Positions 1 through 9,600 of a stretch of 64,000 nucleotides of DNA are shown here, piece after piece (the first letter of the stretch is position 1; every line of letters starts with the position of its first letter). The stretch comes from Phycisphaerae bacterium (GTDB lineage Bacteria; Planctomycetota; Phycisphaerae; UBA1845), in assembly GCA_029260015.1 (NCBI GenBank), contig JAJDEB010000016.1:1-64000 (forward strand), given 5' to 3'. The translations under genes and the position numbers were made by a program. Below the pieces are notes generated by a model. It made no database searches, was not told where the DNA came from, and saw nothing but the letters and a program-made list of their open reading frames with translations.

Positions 1-138
1 AAGATCCTGCGAATACGGCGTTGCCATCCGTGACTCCTTCCTGCCCCACTCCGGGGGCCCGGAACGAATCTACGGACAACACGCGCAGGGCGCAACCCTA
101 ACAGGCGCCGAACGCGCTACGAATTAAGTGAAACCGCT

Positions 139-2277
139 CTAGTTGCACGGACCGCCGAACGGATAGGGTATTCCGCGAAACGCATTCAGACAGGACACGA
201 TGTCAAGGATGTCAATGACCCCGTTCGGCGACTGTGGATACAGGTCCACCTGAGCCATCGGGGGCGCTGCCGGAAGCCCCTTGAATCGATCCACGACGGC
301 AAGAACATCGACAATGTCGACGATACCGTTCGGTGCCGTCCATGTTCCTTCCTGGAATTCACCGACGGTATCACCCCATATCGCCATACTGAATGGTGCG
401 ATCGCAAAGACCTGCCCATCGGCATGCTCGAGCTGCAGATCGTACCGTACACCCGGCACGAACGCTCCTCCTGTCAGAGGCAGATCCGCCAGTCGAGTCG
501 GCACGAAGTAGTAGGGCGAGGTGCCTACCGAACCGTCAGCCTGCACGTAGCCGACCAAGCAGGGAAAATCCGGCGAACGGATTTGGATCGCCAGAGGGAG
601 CGAAGAGTGTGGCGGCAGGACGTGAACGTATCGGCATCCCATGGGCTCCGCAGATGGGCCGTATTGAAACGCCATCCCCCGAATATCCAGACCGGCGGCG
701 GGCAACTGCTCGGATGAAGCGTCATCCAGATGGTCACGAAATCCGACATGGTACGAGTAGTCTGCGAGGTAGACCCGATAGATTCGCCGATGAACCAGAT
801 CCAGCGAGAAACTCAGCAGTTGCCATGCATCGGGCACTTCAAAGACGGTCTCCATGTTACTGCCGTCAAGATCAGACCTGAAGATCGTATGACTCGCATC
901 ACCCCAGTAGACTTTTCCGCCGAGAGGATCAACCGCGAGCCCCCGGTCGGGCCGTAACGGCAGATCGACGATCAGGTCCTCCACGACCGAGCCGTCGAGC
1001 CGTGACCGTCTGAGTCGCTGTGACCAAGTGGTCCAGTACACGTGCCCGGCTTTCAGATCCAGGGCGATTCTCACGGGATCATGTTCGTCGAGGTCTCGGA
1101 CCAACATCTCCATGTCGGACCCGTCCAGATTGGCGCGCTGGATGTGCGACTGCGACCCGTGCGTATTCCAGTAGATCTTGCGACCGACCGGATCAAGTGC
1201 AATCACAACGGGGCCGGGGGTAGGATTCGCAATTTCGTTGAAACCGGTGCCGTCGAGATTCGATCGGACAACACGGCTGTCGTCCGGATTCTGCCAGTCC
1301 ACATCCGCCCAATAGAGCTTCGAGTCAAGGACGTCCACGGCCAACGTCGTTGCATCACTCAGGCTGGGCGTTATCTGTGCAGGGATCGCAGATCCCAAAG
1401 CCGCGCGAAATATCGCTCGACCTCTTTCTCCCGAGTCAATCCAGTACAAGTACCCAGCGTTTGAATCGATCGTGATGCCGCCCACCGACGCTTGCGGTTG
1501 GACGAAATCGGCGACTTCTGTGCCCTCGAGCGATGCAACTTGGATCGCACCACTCGTTCTGTCGGTCCAATAGATTCGCCCTCGGTTCGAGTCCAAAGCC
1601 AGCAGGTTCGGTCTGAAGGCGCCCGGTTCTCCCGACTGGATCAGGGTCACATTGGATCCATCGAGATTGGCGCGCCAGATCGAGTTGTCCTCGGACCAGA
1701 AGATCCTCCCGCCGCCAATCGCAAGGTCCCGAGCGCCATTGACGTTGACGACGGACTCGAGAACGGTTCCCGAGAAGTCGGATCGAATGATGACATTCCA
1801 CTGTGACGCGATCCAATAGAGGCTGGTTTGGGAAGCATCCAACGCGATGCGTCGAGGTTGGCCCGTAATGACCAAAGGCTCCAACTGCGCACCATCCAAT
1901 CTGGCGCGGAAAATACGTTCAGCATAAGCGTCGACCCAGTACGCCACCCCTCCGGCCCAGTCGATCTCAACATCTCCGGGTTGACCGGTTGCCTCAATAA
2001 AGCCGTGCCCCATCGGTTCGTTCAATGCCATCCATGCGATGCGCGGGCACCAAAACGACTCCGACCAGAAGGTCTTCGAGCCGTCCGGCGCGACCGCGAG
2101 GCCGGCCGGCGACCCCGGTTGCATCACCAACCGCTCCACATGGTTGAAATCTAGATCTGAACGATTGATCATGTCGCTGCAACGCGACCGGGACCAATAG
2201 ATATGCTGCGCCGAACTGACCGTCGCGGGCAGCGTCACGGCGCCCATGAAGAGCGCCAGTCGCCATGCTGATTGCAT
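139..2277 (-). CDS. Secreted YWTD beta-propeller protein with dockerin-like C terminus
   Basis: A 712-residue protein that begins with a signal peptide (positively charged start, hydrophobic core, cleavage near 'VSSAQ', about residue 23). The bulk, about residues 25-545, is a run of repeats containing 'LYWID', 'IYWTD', 'VYWTT' and 'VYWGD' followed by 'LDGS/LDGT', the signature of LDL-receptor YWTD six-bladed propellers. The last ~65 residues hold two short segments, 'PNGIVDIVDVLAVVD' and 'PNGVIDILDIVSCLN', that look like paired dockerin or EF-hand calcium loops. The start has a TGGAG ribosome site a few bases upstream. The likely role is an extracellular binding or scaffolding protein; no catalytic residues are evident. 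The domain assignment is firm, the ligand unknown. Confidence 0.85.
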   Translation of the reverse strand: MQSAWRLALFMGAVTLPATVSSAQHIYWSRSRCSDMINRSDLDFNHVERLVMQPGSPAGLAVAPDGSKTFWSESFWCPRIAWMALNEPMGHGFIEATGQPGDVEIDWAGGVAYWVDAYAERIFRARLDGAQLEPLVITGQPRRIALDASQTSLYWIASQWNVIIRSDFSGTVLESVVNVNGARDLAIGGGRIFWSEDNSIWRANLDGSNVTLIQSGEPGAFRPNLLALDSNRGRIYWTDRTSGAIQVASLEGTEVADFVQPQASVGGITIDSNAGYLYWIDSGERGRAIFRAALGSAIPAQITPSLSDATTLAVDVLDSKLYWADVDWQNPDDSRVVRSNLDGTGFNEIANPTPGPVVIALDPVGRKIYWNTHGSQSHIQRANLDGSDMEMLVRDLDEHDPVRIALDLKAGHVYWTTWSQRLRRSRLDGSVVEDLIVDLPLRPDRGLAVDPLGGKVYWGDASHTIFRSDLDGSNMETVFEVPDAWQLLSFSLDLVHRRIYRVYLADYSYHVGFRDHLDDASSEQLPAAGLDIRGMAFQYGPSAEPMGCRYVHVLPPHSSLPLAIQIRSPDFPCLVGYVQADGSVGTSPYYFVPTRLADLPLTGGAFVPGVRYDLQLEHADGQVFAIAPFSMAIWGDTVGEFQEGTWTAPNGIVDIVDVLAVVDRFKGLPAAPPMAQVDLYPQSPNGVIDILDIVSCLNAFRGIPYPFGGPCN

Positions 2278-2646
2278 GATGGGCTCCAGAAGCTCGAAGG
2301 CTTGAGCGTTATGATAGCCGATTCGTCAGTTCAATTCCAGTCATTGGAGCGTCGAACGACTGGATTCGAAGTCCCGCTCGACGATCACTTGATGGAGACC
2401 CCAGCCCGCACGCGCCTTGAGGCCCCGGGGAACAGGAATCGTAAGGACTTACGTTGTCTCTGGAACCGCGGCGTCCACGGGACGAAGAACTGGCCAGAGT
2501 GTCGGGTTCTCAAGAGGGAGATGGTGTTTACAGCGGGACCGTGCTCCGTGAGTCCGGCGCGTACGACCCGTATTCCACGGATGCTGCAGACGATCCCAGC
2601 GCTTGCCGCGCCTGCGACGAACGAATTAAAGGAGCAGCGCAGATCG
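2278..2646. other. Intergenic, no convincing gene
   Basis: Gap of 369 bases between two minus-strand genes. It should hold the promoter of the propeller gene to its left. A small inverted repeat (CAGTC/GACTG) sits near 2338-2363. Open frames here lack ribosome sites and plausible protein composition. I see no RNA gene. Confidence 0.5.
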
Positions 2647-5163
2647 TCACGGGCGCCGCACACGATCGCGTGCCCGGACTCGGCGACGAACAGGAGTCCG
2701 TAGCTTCGTCGCTTGCACGTCGCTATCGCCTAAACGCCGATTCGGAGCGTGTTCGCTCGGCCCCTCCGCTTGTTTTGCGTCAAGTGGCACGGTCTTTGGA
2801 TTGGACGGGCCGGCACAGAGTCCCGTATCGTCAAACCACGCGGACCCCTCACCGTCCGGATCCACGCCGGTGTAGAGCAGAATCCGTGCCGCGAGTGCGC
2901 CGGGGGGGGCTGTCAGATGGCCGGTCAGCAGTGTCCAATCATGAGTATCCAAGAGGTTGCCAAGGACGTCTGTTTTTAGAACGTGCATGGAGATGTCCTC
3001 GCCGGTCTCGCCGTCGGTGTCCATCCAAATGAACTTCGCCGTCGCACCCGTGCCGCCGACGTTCTCAGTCCGCACCCAAACGCCTGCCTCGTAGGTCGTA
3101 CCCGCAACGACGGCCACGTTCTGATAGACCACTCTGTCCCACACGTCGTGCACATCCATGCGTAGCGACCTGCTGCCACGATTCGACACCACCGAATCGA
3201 CCGATCGCCCGCGAAGACCAAGTCGCCACCAGCTCTCATCCTCCGTCTCGAAGCCCGGTGTCACCAACAACTGTCCAACGCAACTGTCGCACCCGTCGAC
3301 AATCCCATCGGCATCCACATCCACCAAATCATCGTACCCCGCGCATACGTCCTGACAGTCAGGCACGCCGTCACTATCGGTATCCGTGTCGTCAGCCGCG
3401 TTGACGCAGCCGACAAACGCCTCGCAGTGATCGTCGGTACAGGGGTCTTGATCATCGCAGCCCGGCGTGATTTCGATGAGCTCGGCACCATCAAACCACG
3501 CTCCAGCCGCGTTGCCCACGGGTTCAACCTCCATGAACAGCACGAATCGCACGAAAGCGGCATCGGAAGGTGCATGAATCTGCCCGACCAGGAACGTCCA
3601 TTCGTTCGTGCCGGCGATACCATCTACGAGATCCGTGCTCAAGACTTTCTCGTACTTATCGAGCCAAACCAAAGAGACCGTCACTCCCGCATCGCTGAGC
3701 GACTGTGTTTTCACCCAAACGCCCGCCTGATACATCTTGCCGCCGGCCACGAACGTGGCCTGTGCGACCATGCGTGGATACTCGTGACTGCCAATCATTT
3801 GCAGCGCGTTGACGCCACTGTGCGCCTGGGAATCGGTGACCGATCGGCCGCCGAAATGGGCCCGATTCCATCCATCCCCATCCAGCTCGAATCCGGGATC
3901 AGCCAGAAGCTGGGCGAAGCATGACTGGCAAGCGTCGCCGATTCCGTTCCCGTCGTCGTCTACCTGCCCGGGATTGGGAAGCTGTGCGCAGTTGTCACAT
4001 CCGTCGATGAGGCCGTCGGCATCCGAGTCTGCCTCACAATCGTCGGGGATGTTGTTGCCGTTGCAGTCTACGCTTGTCGCAGACGCCAGATCGCATTCAT
4101 CCGGGAGGGCGTTTCCGTTGCAGTCCTGGCTGGAACCGGCGCCGATGTCACAAATGTCGAGCACGCCATTCGGCTGACAGTCCGTGCTCAAGCCGCCCGC
4201 CAGATCGCAATCGTCCGGGACGTCGTTGACGTTGCAGTCGTTGCTGGTGCCTACGGAGATGTCGCACGCATCGTGAACCCCATTGAAGTTGCAGTCGATG
4301 ACGGGATCGCACGCGCCGGGAACCAGCCCTACCTCGGTTTTGGCCACGCCGATACAGTTGTTGGAGTCGGTCACCGTCAGCGTGTAGACGCCCGGTACGA
4401 CAGGTGAGAGGGTCGGGCTCTGCTCGGATGACGCGTACCCTCCAGGTCCCGCCCAGGAATAAGTGGCCATACCGTCCGAACCGCCCAGGAGCATCGCGTT
4501 CTGCCCCAGGCATGCCGGCCCGTCGTTGGAGGCGGTAGCGGGCGGAGAAGCGGGAAGAACCACAACGGTCAGGTGGCTGACCGATCCGGCGCCAGCCGCT
4601 TCGACCTGCCAGTAACCCGTTGCTTGATCGTCTGCGACGATCACGGTGGCCACCAGACTGGAAAGCGTCAGTAGATACGTGCCCGGCTCGACCGGTGCGA
4701 GGACCGTACCCGTAACAAGCACTTGCTCGGTGTGGGCGACGCCGGTGATCACGGTTCCGATCGGCACGGGCGCGTCGGCCGGCGTGTTGTTCATCGTGTT
4801 CTGCACACCGCCGACATGCACCAGCCCGCCGGCGACAACCGTCCCCCCGAACCCACCGGCGCCGGTCATGCCCGCCGGCTGCGCGAAGTTGAGCATGGGA
4901 TCGGCGCTGGGCGCATCCGCAGGGACCATAGGCCCGCCGGCGAACTCGATGTCACACACGAACCCCGCAAGCCCGAGATTCGCACTGTCGCCCAGCGTTC
5001 CGCGCACCTCGTACGCAAGCGTCCCACCACACGGCACAACGGTAACCACACCACTCCCACCGCTGGTAACGCTGATGTTGAGGTCGGTAGCGACGACTGT
5101 CGATTCTGCTATCACCAGGCTAGCCCACAGGAGTACCACGGATCGTCTTGTGCAGTCAATCAT
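2647..5163 (-). CDS. Secreted protein with Asp/Cys repeats and two CBM-like domains
   Basis: About 838 residues. I place the start at the ATG at 5163 rather than the upstream in-frame ATG at 5190, because AAGGTGAG lies about 6 bases before it and it directly begins a signal peptide ('RRSVVLLWASLVIAES'). An N-terminal cohesin-like or adhesive domain (about 30-220) is followed by an Ig/PKD-like segment, then five tandem 19-residue units of the type DCNxNxxPDxCDI. Two paralogous ~150-residue domains follow ('LLADPGFELDGDGW' and 'LLVTPGFETEDESW'), resembling CBM_4_9 carbohydrate-binding jelly rolls, separated by thrombospondin-type-3-like 'DTDSDGVPDCQD' loops. The last ~50 residues are an Arg-rich tail that looks unlike the rest. 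Probably an extracellular polysaccharide-binding protein; no enzyme domain is seen. Confidence 0.8.
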   Translation of the reverse strand: MIDCTRRSVVLLWASLVIAESTVVATDLNISVTSGGSGVVTVVPCGGTLAYEVRGTLGDSANLGLAGFVCDIEFAGGPMVPADAPSADPMLNFAQPAGMTGAGGFGGTVVAGGLVHVGGVQNTMNNTPADAPVPIGTVITGVAHTEQVLVTGTVLAPVEPGTYLLTLSSLVATVIVADDQATGYWQVEAAGAGSVSHLTVVVLPASPPATASNDGPACLGQNAMLLGGSDGMATYSWAGPGGYASSEQSPTLSPVVPGVYTLTVTDSNNCIGVAKTEVGLVPGACDPVIDCNFNGVHDACDISVGTSNDCNVNDVPDDCDLAGGLSTDCQPNGVLDICDIGAGSSQDCNGNALPDECDLASATSVDCNGNNIPDDCEADSDADGLIDGCDNCAQLPNPGQVDDDGNGIGDACQSCFAQLLADPGFELDGDGWNRAHFGGRSVTDSQAHSGVNALQMIGSHEYPRMVAQATFVAGGKMYQAGVWVKTQSLSDAGVTVSLVWLDKYEKVLSTDLVDGIAGTNEWTFLVGQIHAPSDAAFVRFVLFMEVEPVGNAAGAWFDGAELIEITPGCDDQDPCTDDHCEAFVGCVNAADDTDTDSDGVPDCQDVCAGYDDLVDVDADGIVDGCDSCVGQLLVTPGFETEDESWWRLGLRGRSVDSVVSNRGSRSLRMDVHDVWDRVVYQNVAVVAGTTYEAGVWVRTENVGGTGATAKFIWMDTDGETGEDISMHVLKTDVLGNLLDTHDWTLLTGHLTAPPGALAARILLYTGVDPDGEGSAWFDDTGLCAGPSNPKTVPLDAKQAEGPSEHAPNRRLGDSDVQATKLRTPVRRRVRARDRVRRP

Positions 5164-5320
5164 CGTTCTCACCTTCATCCACCGAACCATTTCTCATAGT
5201 TCACCTGCGACTCCAAAGCAGAGCTGGCCCTGCAGATCTCTGACGCTGCTCACCCACGCATTGACACATATTTAGCAAAGATCCACCACGCACGATTCCT
5301 GCTCTCTGGTCAGGTCATCC

Positions 5321-5440
5321 TAATATGACAGCGTGGATTCGCTTCGAATGACTCTTGGCGCTGTCGACAACGCCATTGTCGAATTCGACCCATCACCGAT
5401 TCTGTGCCGCAACCGTGGTTCATAGCGCTGTCATACTAAT
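5321..5440. repeat. Inverted-repeat pair around a 92-base spacer (MITE-like)
   Basis: ATGACAGCG at 5325-5333 and its exact complement CGCTGTCAT at 5426-5434. Similarity extends outward through TA-rich flanks: TAATATGACAGCG against TTAGTATGACAGCG on the other strand. The inner sequence contains a small palindrome-rich patch (GTCGACAAC...TTGTCGAATTCGAC). The right arm overlaps the stop codon of the gene ending at 5436. The spacing is too long for a simple terminator; a miniature inverted-repeat element is possible. Confidence 0.35.
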
Positions 5441-6620
5441 CCCAGATAATTGGCGCAATCTTTGGAAAGGTATAGTGTCGACCCCTTAAGAAAGTCACGA
5501 GCGGATCATCCCGCAGCGCGTCTGTAACAAACCATCGATCCTTGTCTCGTTTCAAAACAAGGCAGTCCTCCTGGTCCCCAAGGGCGGTCGTGTATACAAG
5601 TACGGCGAGAGCGTACTCACCGTACAATACACTTTCCTTCAAGGACGCTTTCTTGATTGTTGCCATAGTAGTGGCGATAGCAGCAGCTGATTGCTGAACG
5701 AACTCCATCACTTCGCCTCTCTCGCTTGGGTGTATGATACTGGCGATCCTCTTGGACTCCCCCGTCGCGTATTCTGCAAGCACGAGTTCGAGTGCCTGAA
5801 CGAAGTGGTCACCGCCCGCACTCCGTGGGGCTTCTCGTGATAGTTGGAGTCCTGGGAAGTAGTTTCGGCCTTCGTGTAGAATCGCGAGGTCGGGGCCATC
5901 GCTTGCAGTGGTCCGAAGAGGCCTGCCTAGTGGCACCATTGTGGACAATGTGGCTGTCCGATCGGCGGTCGTCACTTCGGGCATCCAGCCCTCGCGAATG
6001 ACGTCCCGCAACAAGGTCCAATAGGCATTATCGTTCAGATCATTGCAGATCATCCAGGTTCCTTCATGCGACCTCAGAGGTGGAGTGAGATGGGTGATTG
6101 TCCGTCCCTGCCCCCTGTCGAGCCGGCGCAGGACACCGACATATGAGCCGAGGTGGACACGACCAACGATGTCAACTATCGGTGGTGGCCCCGCTTGGAC
6201 GGCGCGCGACTGTCGCTCCGCTCGTTTGCGCTCTGCGTTTCGAACGCGCTCTCGAAGCTCCGGAGCATAGGCCTTGGCTGCCGCCTCAACGTCTCCAGCA
6301 CGATCGGCAGCCATTACCAGTTGAACGACCTGCTCAGGTGTCGCGTAGGCCTCGGGATCGCTGGGGAGCTGAAACGTGATCCTTTGTGGTTGAGAGTAGA
6401 GTTCACCTGGAAGCGTGAGGACAACCGGATGTCCTGTACGCTCCGAGTCCGGAAACAGCCGTATAGACAGTGCGTGTGACGCAGGGGCCACACCCTCTAC
6501 GGAAGGCGCACTGGGAGCCAGGAACACAAGCGCGATAACCAAAGCGCGGCTGCTCTGCACACCAGCCTCCTTCATTCCAATTTGTGTCGCAATACCAGGT
6601 ACAAGACGGTCGATTCCCAT
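5436..6620 (-). CDS. Exported protein of unknown function
   Basis: A 394-residue protein with no family I recognise. A clear AGGAGG lies 9 bases upstream of the ATG at 6620, which favours this start over an internal Met at codon 16. The first ~45 residues contain a hydrophobic stretch ('ALVIALVFLAPSAPSVEG') suitable as a signal peptide, though the n-region would be long. The middle has an alanine-rich helical segment ('VQLVMAADRAGDVEAAAKAYAPELRER'-like, around 95-125) and the C-terminal half is mixed alpha/beta ('DCLVLKRDKDRWFVTDAL'), reminiscent of small NTF2-like or DUF4440-style accessory domains, but I cannot assign it. It starts 39 bases after the stop of the giant protein gene at 6660, so the two are very likely one transcript. 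Confidence 0.7.
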   Translation of the reverse strand: MGIDRLVPGIATQIGMKEAGVQSSRALVIALVFLAPSAPSVEGVAPASHALSIRLFPDSERTGHPVVLTLPGELYSQPQRITFQLPSDPEAYATPEQVVQLVMAADRAGDVEAAAKAYAPELRERVRNAERKRAERQSRAVQAGPPPIVDIVGRVHLGSYVGVLRRLDRGQGRTITHLTPPLRSHEGTWMICNDLNDNAYWTLLRDVIREGWMPEVTTADRTATLSTMVPLGRPLRTTASDGPDLAILHEGRNYFPGLQLSREAPRSAGGDHFVQALELVLAEYATGESKRIASIIHPSERGEVMEFVQQSAAAIATTMATIKKASLKESVLYGEYALAVLVYTTALGDQEDCLVLKRDKDRWFVTDALRDDPLVTFLRGRHYTFPKIAPIIWD

Positions 6621-6659
6621 TGTCTACAGCCTCCTAACAACCTCGGGTGTCCCACAACC

Positions 6660-9600
6660 TCAGAACTGCGGCAACGTGCAAGTGAATCCGATTGGATTCG
6701 ATGTAATCGGCTGCAGCAAGGCAACCGGGCCCCAATCCTTCGTCACTTCCCAAAACCCGAGTATCTTTATGTCGACTTTGCCCGATACAGACAACGGGTT
6801 CAGGGTCGCTATAGCTGAACCTGCTTGATTTAGACAACAGCCGGCCGTTACGTTTGCTGCCGTTTCTGCAGTGCCCGTTACGATGAAGTTAAGAAGGTCC
6901 TCGGCCAGGACTACGGTCACACCGACTGTAGCAATCAGCTTCCCGGTTATGGACGCGCCAAGGCAGACACTCAGGGGTTGTACGCAGTCTTCCGCCAATG
7001 TCAGCGATGCCTGTCCGCTAAGATCTGCACCGAGCGTGACGCCAGCCTCAAACCATTCTTTCCATTTGAATCCGAGTCCTGGCGGCACGCAGGCGAGCCC
7101 TGCGCCCAGTGACATCTGACCTGTCGCCCCATTGTGCGTCTGAACGCCGTCGCTGCAGCAGCGTTGTCGTTTGAAGAGCGAAACGTCCCCGCTGAAGTCC
7201 GGCCCCGTGAAAGAACAGACTGGCGGCCCCCCGGCGTCCGCAACGTTTTCAATCACCGAAAGCGCTGCGTCAATCGTGTCGAGTAGTGTCTGGATGTCTG
7301 ACCAAGAAACCTCGTTGAACTTCGCATTGTCGATAACTGCGATCGTCGTGTCGAGGCTAGAATTGCATATGGTACCAGTGACAGTGACCGTATCGCCAGG
7401 CGTTGTGAACGAGGCCGGCGTGATCGCAACGGACGCTTCGTACCCCGGTGGGTCAGTGACGATATCGAAATCGGATGACGACAGGCTGCCACCTACATCT
7501 ACGCAAGGAATGAGTGGGGAGATGGAGACGAGATTCGCGCAGGGACACGTGGCGGTAGCGCAGCTCGTCCCGCCGCCCTGGTGCGTATCGTTGGGCGCGT
7601 TGCAGTCTGCAGGATCCAGTTCAGTGCACGTACCGTCACCGTGACAGCACGCGCCGGACTGGGGGCACGTAACCGATCCGCAGTCCGTTCCGTCTCCCAT
7701 GTAGGTCCCGGCACACAGAGCGCTCGTGCTGAGCGTGCAGGCGCCCCCATCGTCACAGCAGGCGCCCTTGCAGAGCGAGTCCGCCTTCTCGCACGTTGGG
7801 GAGCCGTACGTCTGGAACGCCATTCCGCCGTCTGCGCATTTCCTGTGAATCAGGCGGTCCGCCGAGCAATTGCCGCTGGGGCACTTGCTCCCACGGGCTT
7901 CCGACGGGAAGACGGGAAACGTGGAACACTTGCCCACAAACGACGGGCCACCGACCTTCGAATAGTAATGGCAGACCTTTCCCTCGCACTCCTTTGGGCA
8001 GAAGTAATGCGCCTCGCCCGGCGTGATATGGCTCGTACACGTGAGTTGCTGGCCCGCGGCGGAGGCGACACCCCCGGGCGCGCCGCCCGGCGGCTCGAAC
8101 ACGCCGGGAACGAAGTTGCCCTGCGCGCAGTCGGGCACGCTTACCTGGCCTACGATGGTCGGGTCGGCCACGCGCACGAACGGCTGCCCCGTGAAACTCA
8201 GCGTGATCGGCGGCATCGCTGTACTGACGGCACTCACGGAACCGTCCGAATCCCACTCGGATCCGGAACGTGATCCTCGTCGGCCGGTCCTCCGTCCTTT
8301 CAACCCTCCGTCTCTCGTATCCTCATCTATACCGTCATACTCGCCGCTGGTAACAGGCGGGGCTGGCGAGCCTCCGGTATCGAGAACACGAGCGGTGACG
8401 CATTCCGGCAGTTTCCGGTCGATCAAGTCCTGCCGTTTGACGAACAGGAAGACCGGCTGGACGTAGACCGTCGCGTCATAAGTCCCGGCGTTGCCGGACG
8501 GATCATCCAGCGTGGCCGTGAGTAGCCCGGATCCAGGATCATGCGGCGAGAGGCCGGCGATGACGAGCCATTGCTCCGGGTTCGCGCCGCCGTACATCAC
8601 CGAGATCGGATTCTCGGAGATCAAATCCAATGTGATGATGTTCAGCGTCGATTGCGCCACGCCGGTGACCGCATCGAAGACCACCGGTCCGTGGTCTATC
8701 TGCGTATCGGTTGCGCCCTGGACACCGCTCGGGTCGGCCGCCTGACCGACGAAGGAGACGATATCCCCGAACGGATCCGAACCCGCGCCGAAGAAACCGG
8801 CGGGAATCGGACCGTGCGTGCCGAAATCATAGAACGTTTGCGAAGCGGTCAAACCGGCCGCCACGCCTCCAGCGCCGCCCGAGGTCGACCACGAATCCGG
8901 GCATGACCCCGGTATCGGCACCTTGCACCCCACGACGGGCTGGCCGACGATGGCCGAGTACGCCAGATAGTCCTTCATGTCCACGGTACCGTTGCGTTCG
9001 AAGTCCGCACAGACGCAGCCCGAGAGGATGCTCGCTCCGCTCGCTCCCATGCAGGCCGAGAGCAGCGTCAGGTCATCCCGATCGACGTCGCAGTCGCCAT
9101 CCAGATCACCCGGTGTGGTGAGGCAATCGGCGTTGTCAGGCACGCCGTTGAAGTTCAGATCTTTGCACGAACCAGCCACGATGTCACAGTTGTCCGGAAC
9201 GCCGTTGTAGTCGCGGTCGTCCTCGCACTCATCGGGGATGCCATTCGGCTGGCAGTCTTTGCTTGTCCCGTCCAGGATATCCTGCGTGTCGTGAATGCCG
9301 TTGGTGTTGCAGTCCTGCGAGGCCGGTATCCCCCAACCGCAGATCGCCAGGTCATGCGGAACCAGGTCAGCCACGTCGTATCCGTCCCCGTTCGCGTCAT
9401 ACAGCGATGTGCCGTTTCCGCTGAAGCCTTCCGGGGCCGTCTCCCACCACCACGCGCATGACGTGCCCGTGGCGTTGTGCAGGTCGACCCAGTATCGCTG
9501 ACCTGCCTCCACGACAAGGGGCGGAAACAGATCGGCCCAGTATTCGTACTCCGGGAGGCCGGGACCCTGCGGAATCGTCAGCCCGGTCGCCGTTCGCGCC

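Noticed and set aside
237..250. CTGTGGATACA at the left end as a DnaA box
   Set aside because: Differs from the TTATCCACA consensus at the end, occurs singly and inside a coding region far from the skew switch.
2454..3032. Plus-strand frame of 192 codons opposite the start of the CBM-like protein gene
   Set aside because: Arg/Ser-rich shadow composition, no ribosome site, and it overlaps a well-supported gene on the other strand.
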